Shown here piece by piece: positions 56,168-64,000 of a stretch of 64,000 bases of DNA; within the stretch, counting starts at the first letter, position 1, and every line of letters begins with the position of its first letter. The notes under the pieces were generated by a model that worked only from the letters and a program-made list of their open reading frames with translations, had not been told where the DNA came from and did no database searches. The stretch covers positions 62,001-126,000 of the forward strand of contig PYSS01000105.1 in NCBI GenBank assembly GCA_003049465.1, given 5' to 3'. The position numbers and the translations under genes are program-made. Source of the stretch: Magnaporthiopsis rhizophila (Eukaryota > Ascomycota > Sordariomycetes > Magnaporthales > Magnaporthaceae).

Positions 56168-56689
56168 CTCGGATGGCTCGGATGGAAGTTTGGTGGGGAA
56201 GAGAAGAAAAACAAAAAAAAAAACAGCGGCGACAGGAGCGAGCGCCGGTTGGAAGCGAACGGTCTGGTTTTATTCCTCGCCCTTTTGTGCAGCCAGGCGC
56301 AAATTCTCATCGACTGACTGGCCATGAAGATGGCGCGAGAACAAAGCCGAGGAGCATATCGTGATGGAGACGGTGACGTTGGTCGTGGCCTGTGCGTCGG
56401 CTGCGTTGTATCGGGAAGGAGCAGCAGTGTCGGTCATCCAGGGAAGCGACGACGAATACGAAGAGTGACTGACTGGCTCCACCCAATTTCCACGTTTTGT
56501 CCCTGGAAGGTCAGACCATAGCACATGTTACAAAAGCCGACACCTACCTGTAGGTATGTTGCAATTAAAAAAAAAGTACAAACCAACTAACTGTGCTCGC
56601 TATCTATATGCATTCTATGTTTCTACCCAAGTGACGAAAGGGAACATGCAATACAGTCTAATCCCGAGCCTCCGCCAGTGAAATCTCCG
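56168..56689. other. amidase upstream region and TRP-channel 3' flank
   Basis: 522 bp between two minus-strand genes. No coding unit was recognised; A-rich runs near 56215 and 56567. Confidence 0.45.
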
Positions 56690-59014
56690 TCAAGGTTCAC
56701 CCCTCTTGGGCACAAAAACTGGCGGCACCCTCTCGGGCTCGCTCGCCGCCATGGGATCCAGCCGCTCGATCTCGTCGCCCACCTCGGGCGGCAGCGACGT
56801 TCGGAACACGGCCTGGACGTTGTCGTACGGCGAGAAGCCCGTGAAGCGCCAGTTGAGGAACGGGTTCTTGGGGCCCACGTCGCCTGCCGCCCCGTGCGCG
56901 AACCGCCGCCGCTCCCATAGGCTGATGAGCAGCAGCACCGGCGCGTTGAGCGCCCGCACCAGCGCCACGTTGGTCGAGTGGAACACCGCCGGCGACACCA
57001 TCAGCTTGAGCGGCAGCAGCACCACCAGCGCGAGCACGTTGGCCGGCGGCGGGTATGAGAAGATGGCGTCGCTCTTGACGCCCTCAAACGTCAGCACCGT
57101 GCGTCGGAACGAGACCTCGCCGGCCGCGTCGGCGATGACCTTGGAGAGCGTGTTCGTCAGCATGGCAACCATGATGGTGATGAACAGCGTGTTCCCGAGG
57201 AAGGCAAACGCCACCATCAGGAAGGGCCCGAACAGGAGGTGGAAGTGCGCCGCCTCGTCCATGCCCGTGCCGTCGAGCCCGAACCAGATCCAGAGCATCC
57301 ACTTGGTGATTGTGGCCCAGCCGGGCACGAGCGCGGGCGTGTTGCTGTTGTCGTCGCTGTCCATCAGCCACTGCAGCGCCAGCAGGAAGCCGACAAAACA
57401 CCAGCACGCCAGCAGCACTAGGGACATGAAGTCGCGCATCACGGCGTGCACGGATATGAAGACGATGTTGTCGGGCAGCAGCGTAAAGGCCAGGCGCGTC
57501 AGCAGCACGGGCGCCGCCAGGCACAGGATGTGCAGCCCCTGGCCGAGCGGGAAGTTGCCCCATGCGATGTCGAACAGCCGCGCCACCACGTAGGCGCCGT
57601 AGATGAAGGTGAAGGTCAGGTCGAGGAAGGACCACAGAGACTGCGAGTGCACCTCCCAGCCGTGCTCGACCACGGCCGCCAGCTCCGACAGCACCCAGCC
57701 GGCGGTGTAGGTGGAGAAGAGAAGCTCGAAGATCATGTTGCCCTCGTCGTTGCGGTACACCATGGTCAGCACGTACAGCACCAACAGCGTCAGGAACTGG
57801 AAGAACTCGATGGCGTTGCGCCACTGCGGCACGATCAGGCGGTAGTGGTTGAGGATGGGCGCGCGGCGCGGGTCGTAGAGCGTGATGGGGTGGTGGCGGT
57901 AGTGGTCGGGCAGGATGTCCATGAGCGACAGCGGCGTGTAGATGACGCGCCCCTCGGACACGGCCGACACGACGCGCTGGCAGGCCGCCGACGCGATGAG
58001 CGCCTTGCTCTCCGAGATGATGGCCAGCTCGAGCGCCGTCAGCTTGCGCTCGTGCCCGCGGCGCTCGCGCGGTCGCCAGAGGGTCTGCCGGCGCCGCCGG
58101 CTGGTCTCTTCCTGGCGGATGGCGTCGGGCGCGCCCTGCAGCGGGTCGAAGCCCTCGACCAGCACGTGCGAGAGCAGCAGCAAGCCGTCGCCATCGTCGG
58201 CGTGCTCCTCGTGCAGGCGCCGGAGGATCTGCGACGCGAGCAGCTCGCAGAGCGTGGCGCGGGCGATGCTGACGGTCTGGTGGACCGTGTTGTCCTGCTC
58301 GCGGAGGAACTGGACGCGGTTGGCGAGGATGCAATAGACTGGGAGGCAGGGTTAGTGAAGAGGGGCAGATACAAGGAAGAAAAGAAAAAAAAAAAAAAAA
58401 AAAGGGTCGTACCGATCGAGATGTCATCAGCGTCGTACAGCCTGTCGACTAAGGGGCGGACAACGAGTTTGTTCAACCTCGGGTCCTTGAGCTGGTCCAA
58501 CGAGTATGCATCGTCTTGATCAAGGTTACTGTCAGCTTGGGTGGGCAGAGCTTGCAAGGGGACCACCACCATGCGGGCAATCTTACCAATAGCCGCAGTC
58601 ACCAGTCGTCGCACCCTAGGCAATGTGATGTCAGTCTGCCGCCCAGTGGAGCCTTCGTCGGAGCACCAAAGGGACGAAGCCGGCTGCTTACCGGTGGATG
58701 GTCATGTAGACCGGCAGCGACGGCGTCGGCTTCGCCATGGCCCGCCTCCGGCCGATGTTGTCGCGGTCGAGGCAGGCCTCCCGTTCGGAGCCGGCATAGC
58801 CGTACTCCACCCTCACCGTGTCGTCGCCATCGTCGTCGTGCGACACACGGATGGCGGCATCGTCCGGGCCCTCCTCCATGGCCTTGGAAGAAGAAGGTCC
58901 TCCCTCCATTCGCCGCCAGCAATTCCGACTGTGTGTGCTGCTGCTGCTGCTGCTGCTGCTATTGCTGTAGTACCCGTACTGCCAGCTGTGTTTGCGTCGT
59001 CGCCGCAGGGTCAT
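56690..59014 (-). CDS. vacuolar TRP-type cation channel, Yvc1/TRPY family
   Basis: Four exons give 700 residues: 59014-58692, 58615-58587 (29 nt), 58514-58413 and 58338-56690; introns are 72-76 bp and all phases agree. Yvc1 releases Ca2+ from the vacuole in response to stretch, Ca2+ and phosphoinositides. The N-terminus has poly-Ser and acidic runs. The conserved TRPY segment is split over the small exons (PSLPVYMTIHR, VRRLVTAAI, DDAYSLDQLKDPRLN, VRPLVDRLYDADDISI, VYCILANRVQFLREQ). Six helices follow in exon 4. The pore lies at about 480-510 (MLWIWFGLDGTGMDE) and helix 6 is LGNTLFITIMVAMLTNTLSK. The tail of about 130 residues lacks a long acidic cluster. The ATG at 59014 is the first in frame. 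Confidence 0.9.
58385..58403. repeat. poly-A homopolymer (19 nt) inside a TRP-channel intron
   Basis: A19 on the plus strand, a T tract in the third intron of the channel gene. Confidence 0.9.
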
Positions 59015-59259
59015 GGCTCCATCCCGACGCGCGTCGGAAATTCGAAAAGCCAACGGTGTTTGTCTGGGCAGGGGGATAACGGCGGCGCGACACCTGGCCT
59101 CAGGTGGCGCGGGGCGGTCAGAGCGCACGGTCTTCTGAGAGCCCAGATCAGCCGGCTGGCGCGTGACACATCAAGCATCTCCCCTGGGCGCAGCCTTGCG
59201 CAATTGACAGCGTCCTGGCCAACGCGATTCCACAAAGCTATCAGAGATTGATTCCAGCA

Positions 59260-60779
59260 TTACAAACTACCGCAAGACTCTATAAGCGATATCTCCAGCT
59301 CGAAGTGAGTGTTGACACGATCGACGAAATGCCTGCAGTCGGGGCAGACAGGGCGGCAAATCATGATTGTCGCTTTTGTCAGCCGGACAGGCGGCTCCGC
59401 TTCTGCGAGCTTTGCAACCTCGAGCCGGGACTCGCTCGTCTCGTCCGCAAGGCTCAGGCGAGAAAGGTCTGGGAGGCCTTCCGAGTCCAGCAGCTCATCT
59501 GGCAGAAACCGATGGTGACTGACGAGGTACGCAATCAGCTGCTTCTCAGCGTGGCAGGCGTGGTACCTCCCCGGCCTCTCCTGATCATAACCGCTGGGTT
59601 CCAGTCGGTGCCCGACGACCAGGCACAGCTTGTCTACAGCGTCCGTGTAGTCCTCGCTGTCAATCAGGGGCACCTCCTGGGTGATTTGCCCCGACACCCA
59701 GCTTTTCCAGCCGCTCATCGCCGCCTTGACGGGGAAGCGCTGGCCACGCCACAGCACGCCAATGGTCTTGTACCTGCCGGAGAGCTCAAAGTGGGCGAAG
59801 AATGAAATGGAGGTCTCTCGTGTCGGTGACCGGTAGAAGGTAAAGATCCCAGTGCTTGAACCGGTCGAGCCCGTTGCTTGATTCTGCGTCTCGGCGTGCT
59901 CCTTGAGGAGAGCGGCGATGTACCTCCTGTTGCGACTGCGTTCGATGATGTCTTCTTTGTAGCTGGGGTCTGCAGCTCGATCCTCTGCGTTGTCTGGCTG
60001 TTCGTCTGCGAACTCGACCGCTCGCTTCCGACGGCCCTTGTTCGTGCACTCCAGATCGATCTTGGCTCCGTTCTTTAGCAGGATTTCGACATTTTCCTTC
60101 CAACCCCAAAACGCAGCCTCCATTAAAGGCGTCCAGCCGTACATGTCGGCCACGTTTGGGTCCGCCCCGAACTCGAGGAGCAGCTGCACCATAGCGGGAT
60201 GGTTTTCGGCGGCGGCCAAGATCAAGGCCGTTTTGCCAGTCGTTTCGACGTGAATCCGCTTTCGCATCTTGGCAGGGCCATCCTCGTCGTCTTCCGACTG
60301 GTTTGTCTCCGTTTCCCACGTGTAGGCATCCACACCATGAAGGAAGATGTCCTTTTCCGCAGATTTTTCGAAATAGTTGCGGACGTATTCAACATTGCCG
60401 GTTATCAAAGCAAACCTCACCCGGTCGATCCATTTCTGGTCATCGTCTTCGCGGTCGTTTGGTTCAGTCGCCTCGGTCCATTTACGACGGTGGCTCACGT
60501 CAATTACGGCCACATCGAAATAAGCTTGGGGGTCCTGTCCGACTGTCACGTACAGCGCCCTCTCCTTGTTGATTTCGTAATAGGCATCGCCACCATTTGC
60601 CGCAAAGGGGAAGTGGAGGTAGTAGTCGTTAGTGTTTTGAGGGTTAGAACAGTGCGAAAGCCGGTACTGCGCTTGGCGGGAAAGTTGTGGTGATGGATAC
60701 AAGAACAATAAGGGCATTGAACGTAAATCTTTCGCGCATTCCACCAAACCACATCCGCTTTGGGGATGTTTCTCGCCAT
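59260..60779 (-). CDS. ankyrin-repeat protein with DYW-like nucleic-acid deaminase domain, apparent frameshift
   Basis: From ATG 60779 one frame encodes DVVWWNARKIYVQCPYCSC and the following IHHH, the zinc-ribbon-like start of this fungal family. It loses similarity at about 60690-60650, where the next frame continues (YRLSHC, DYYLHFPFA, YYEINKERALYVTVGQDP) to the stop at 59260. No intron with the right phase explains the change. Ankyrin repeats lie at about 60250-60010 (GKTALILAAAENHPAMVQLL, ADPNVADMYGWTPLMEAAF). The deaminase-like domain has the zinc HAE motif in YHACHAEKQLIAYLVSHH (about 59545) and the cysteine pair in CRPVCPDCRHF (about 59334-59357). Ankyrin fusions to DYW-type deaminases are known in ascomycetes; their targets are not. 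The gene is either mildly broken or has a sequence error. Confidence 0.75.
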
Positions 60780-61180
60780 CGTTTAACGGTCGAGTTGTGT
60801 GTTTGGAAAGAATGAAAGGAAAAGGGGAATGCGGTGAAAAAAAAAAAAAAAAAAAAAAAAAGGTTAGTATAAAAATGTGTTGAAAGGATGGGTTGTTCCA
60901 AGGCTGATTGGATCGATCGCGTGCACACGTTAAAAACGGCAAGAGTACCCGGCGGCTGTGTGTTACAAGCACCAAAGGTGCGGGGTAGGAGGCTGCTAAA
61001 GCGTCTACTACTGGGCTAGTTAAACTGGCGGTCACTTACGTCATTTGGGAATGCAATAAACCGTGAACGAAAAGGGAGTACCTAAAGAGAATCATGTCAA
61101 GCGTTATCCAAAAATGTAACCGAAATTCAATTTCCAACTGTCAGTACGGGCGAGGGCTTGCCGGCGTCGTCTTCAGCTCC
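60780..61180. other. intergenic region with 26-nt poly-A
   Basis: 401 bp between the deaminase gene start and the 3' end of the next minus-strand gene. A26 at 60837-60862. No coding unit was recognised. Confidence 0.5.
60837..60862. repeat. poly-A homopolymer (26 nt)
   Basis: An A26 run 58 bp upstream of the deaminase gene start. On the gene's strand it is a T tract. Confidence 0.95.
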
Positions 61181-63642
61181 TCAGCGGTACTCCTCGTTCG
61201 GTCGCACCTTCATCTCCTCAGGGACCTGTTCTCCCTCCCAGTCCCTCAGGGGTCGTAGCTCTAGGTCCCGGCCCTCGGCCACGACACAGTAACATTCTCC
61301 CAGCACGCTCGGGTCCTCCACCAGACTTGTCGGCATAATCCCGCCTTTGGGCTTCGGGCTCCGCAGCGCGAGCGCCACCACCTCGATGGGCGAGTCCCAG
61401 CTCGAGCTGCTTATGCCGGCCACGCAGACGCTCCAGAGGGTGAAGAGGGCGGCGATGGCCACGTATACAAACATCCACACCATCCGGAAAAAGTGCATGC
61501 TGCCGCCGGCCTGGGCCGAGTACCCGTACCCGAACATGGCGGCGTTGAACCAGAGAGACACCTGGTGCGCCTCGGGCACGCCCTCGAGCGTGGGGTGCAC
61601 AAACGCACCCACCGGTGGGATATTAAACAATGACATGACGTCCCTGATCTGATTTATCCCGAACTGCGGGACGAAGGGGAAAAAGTCGCGCCACCATTCG
61701 CCGTCCTTGTTTCGGAGCTCGAGCCTGGGCTGCGCACCGGCGCCAGTGTTGGACATGCCGTTGGCCAGTAGCAGGTTGACGAGCGTCTCAACGTGGTAGA
61801 CGGTGCGCTCCGCGGTGCGGTGCGCGGCCGTCGTGGTGTCGACGGTCGCACTCGGGTTCGCCGTCGCGCCGAGGCCGGCCGCCTCGGCCAGGCGCTGGAA
61901 GACGGTTGTGCCGCCGGCCGCCTCGACCGGCACGTTGGTGAGATTCGCGTACGACGTGTGCACGGTCGCTGGGGTGTAGCTGATGGCCCTGTTCCAGTCG
62001 ACGTTGGCGGGCTGGGCCGGACCCGTCATCTGGCGGTCCTGCGTGGTCTCGAGGTCCTCCTCGACCCACGGCGTGTTGGAGACGCATCCGTACAGCACGG
62101 AAGAGGGTGGCCGCGCGTCGCCGCCGTTAAGCGGCAGGGACACGACCGACGCGATGGAAACGTTCCGCGCCAGGGCCGCGTCCGGGTTGAAGAAGAAGAG
62201 CTGCGGCGTGGAGGTGTTCCGGGTCGCCAGGAACCTGTCCAGGTCCGGGTTCTCGATGGTCATATTCTGGTAGAGCCTGAGGGGTTCGCCGCTGCGCACG
62301 TTGGGGAAGACTATGAACCGGCTGCTGCCGCTTTGAAGTAGCGACTCCTGTGTAGCCACGGTCACCTGACATCGCGTAATGACACCCGCGAAATATCCAA
62401 AGGTCCAGTATCTGGACCGCGACCCGCGCAACCACCTGCGTTCCTGCAACCACGTCTTCCTCAAAGCCTCCTCAATAAACACGACCACCCGGCCAATTCC
62501 CAAGGCGTACGCGCGGTGCGGCATCAAAACCCGGGACTCCGGCTCATGGACGCGAATGGCGATCGTGAAGGTGCCCTCCGAGTACGGTACCGGCCATAGC
62601 CCAGGGGGCCCATTGATGCTGGGCAGCAGGGCGGCCAGCGGCAGTAACGACTCCCAGCCGCCCGAGGGGCAGCTCGCGTTGCCGGCGACGGCGCAGGTGC
62701 CGTCGCCAAAGGTGCTGTTTGACGTGATCATCTTGTCCCTGCTCGGCAGTAAGGGATACCCCCTGGTGTCGATATTAAAAGGGGTACCACCGGTGGTGAA
62801 CCAGCCGTTAATGGGCTGCAGGGCCGCGGCTGTGAAGGGCGCCGTGAGCGAAGCGATGACGCAACAAAGGAGGGAGAAGATGAGGAAGCAGTACTTTTTG
62901 GGGTTGGACGAAAAGGCACCGCGCGCCATTCCCCAGAACTCGTCCGATATGATGTAGGCCGGGGAGCGGATGGCGCCGCCAGCGAGGTAAGCGGCCAGGG
63001 GCGCGCCTTTGCCGAGGGCGACTTCGGAGCGCACAAAGGTGAAGATCATGGCCGAAAGGGACGCCATAATGAGGAGCTCGAGGACCTTGGCGGCGATCTG
63101 GATGGCAAGGTTAAGGTTGGGATCCAGAGTGGCGCCGATCCAGCGATCGCGCCTAAGGAGCCAGGCTATGGCGGCGGACCCGGCCAGGGGCAGGATGTGC
63201 ACCACGGCAGCGAGGAGGGCCACTCCGCGGTGCTTGAAGATCACGACGTGGTTCTGGGCGCTAGACGTGCGGCGAATGACGACCCAGAGGGAATGCAAAC
63301 CCCACGACTTGAGCGTGTCCCGGGCCAGCGAGCGGAGCCAGGAACCCCGCTCCGGAGTCGCTTCAGGGTCACCTTCGTGGTCAGGGGCTTGTGCGACTCT
63401 TTTGAAGGACGAGGGAACATGTAATAATCGTCCGATTAGAACGTGGCGAAACCCAAGTTTGAAGCTGCAAGGCAAAGCGACACTTACGAGGCCGTCGCCT
63501 GCTCCTTGGCTTTGAGGCTATAAGCCAGGTCTTTCCCGCCAGCGGTCGCCGAGATCAGGTCGATGTGATCGAGGGCGTCCGCTGCCCTTTCCCGTCCCCG
63601 AATCAGGGGCCTCTTGACGTCCGCTTTGTCGGCCCCAGTCAT
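61181..63642 (-). CDS. multi-span fungal membrane protein with large extracellular domain, function unknown
   Basis: Exons 63642-63488 and 63398-61181 (89-bp intron, donor GTAAGT, branch CTAAT, phase 2) give 790 residues. I do not recognise a named family, although the layout is common in ascomycetes. After a charged cytosolic N-terminus come three helices: VALLAAVVHILPLAGSAAIA, LAIQIAAKVLELLIMASLSA and YCFLIFSLLCCVIASLTAPF. Then comes a lumenal or extracellular domain of about 400 residues with several N-x-S/T sites (NSTF, NASC, NMTI, NTST, NVSI, NLTN) and paired cysteines (CAVAGNASC). A fourth helix (VWMFVYVAIAALFTLWSVCV) precedes an 80-residue cytosolic tail. This looks like a cell-surface sensor or wall-associated protein, but that is inference. 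The initiator is the first ATG. Confidence 0.85.
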
Positions 63643-64000
63643 TTTGTAATTGAAGCTGAGGATGATTTACACTATCGAAAAGTAGCCGGACAGGAAGAAG
63701 AAGAGAAGGAGAAGAAGAAAGAGGGAAAAAACAAGGCCTCCCCCGTCTTTCTTGGCCCCTCGACCGTGTCGCAGCCTTGCCACTTTCAGCGCCCAGTTCG
63801 AAGGATTCGAGCCGCCCCCAGCCGCGGCCCAGTCACTCGATATCTCGGCATGACAGGGGTTGCAGTAAGCTTGACGGCTGGGATGAATAAATGCACTGGA
63901 GCCAATTGCGATGCGACGATTGAGAAAGGTGCAATGCAGTCATGTCGTCTCCTCCCGCTACGCCTCGCTGCACCTCCCGAATAGGTTTTCTTTTTTTTTT
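63643..64000. other. upstream region of the membrane-protein gene, window end
   Basis: 358 bp. An AG-rich run lies at about 63688-63728 and the window ends in a T tract. No gene was recognised. Confidence 0.45.

Noticed and set aside
54950..56317. Long plus-strand open frame of 455 codons
   Set aside because: It is the antisense of the amidase exons; the minus strand carries the conserved amidase motifs and correct splice sites.
60646..60780. An intron to explain the deaminase frame change
   Set aside because: The 34-bp GTATCC..GCAG option is too short and in the wrong phase; the 56-bp option fits the phase but removes conserved zinc-ribbon-like residues.
63565..63984. Plus-strand 139-codon frame at the window end
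   Set aside because: Overlaps the first exon of the minus-strand membrane-protein gene and its leader; no domain.

Overview
The window is nuclear DNA of a filamentous ascomycete, most likely a Sordariomycete. The reasons are short introns (53-188 bp) with GTRNGT donors, CTAAC/CTGAC branch sites and YAG acceptors, GC-rich coding sequence with C/G in third positions, a Pth11-like receptor, a CBM1-tailed feruloyl esterase and a fungal ankyrin/DYW-type deaminase. The taxonomic placement is inference from gene content. No tRNA, rRNA, CRISPR array or intact transposon was recognised. I rebuilt the exon models by hand from splice signals and checked that phases agree; every multi-exon model listed closes in frame except the deaminase gene, which carries an apparent frameshift.

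Left part (1-25 kb): a partial PAN/apple-like cysteine-rich protein (-), a rhodopsin-fold Pth11-like receptor (-), a mitochondrial hydroxyacid-oxoacid transhydrogenase (+), a secreted FAD-linked oxidase lacking the usual covalent histidine (-), a small PY-motif membrane protein (+), an MFS transporter (-), a Zds1-type regulator (+) and a DUF2433 metallophosphatase-like RGG protein (+).

Middle (24-46 kb): mostly housekeeping genes. COQ5, an unrecognised 47-residue membrane protein and the BCKDH E1-alpha subunit lie in tandem on the minus strand; COQ5 and E1-alpha act in mitochondria. Then come three large plus-strand genes: a UFD4/TRIP12-type HECT ubiquitin ligase, a 1133-residue protein with a PUA/ASCH-like domain and about eight SUMO-interaction-like motifs, and exocyst subunit Sec3.

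Right part (46-64 kb): a more accessory stretch. It holds a decayed flavin monooxygenase pseudogene, a membrane-anchored prolyl-4-hydroxylase-like dioxygenase, a feruloyl esterase with CBM1, a secreted cysteine-rich protein in six exons, a secreted DUF985 cupin, a FAAH-like amidase with two small 5' exons, a Yvc1-type TRP channel with a 29-nt micro-exon, the ankyrin-deaminase gene and a 790-residue multi-span membrane protein.

The most notable items are the SIM-rich PUA-like protein beside the HECT ligase, the ankyrin-deaminase gene with its frame break, the flavin monooxygenase pseudogene, the metallophosphatase-like DUF2433 protein without metal-ligand motifs, and the FAD oxidase without its flavin-linking histidine.
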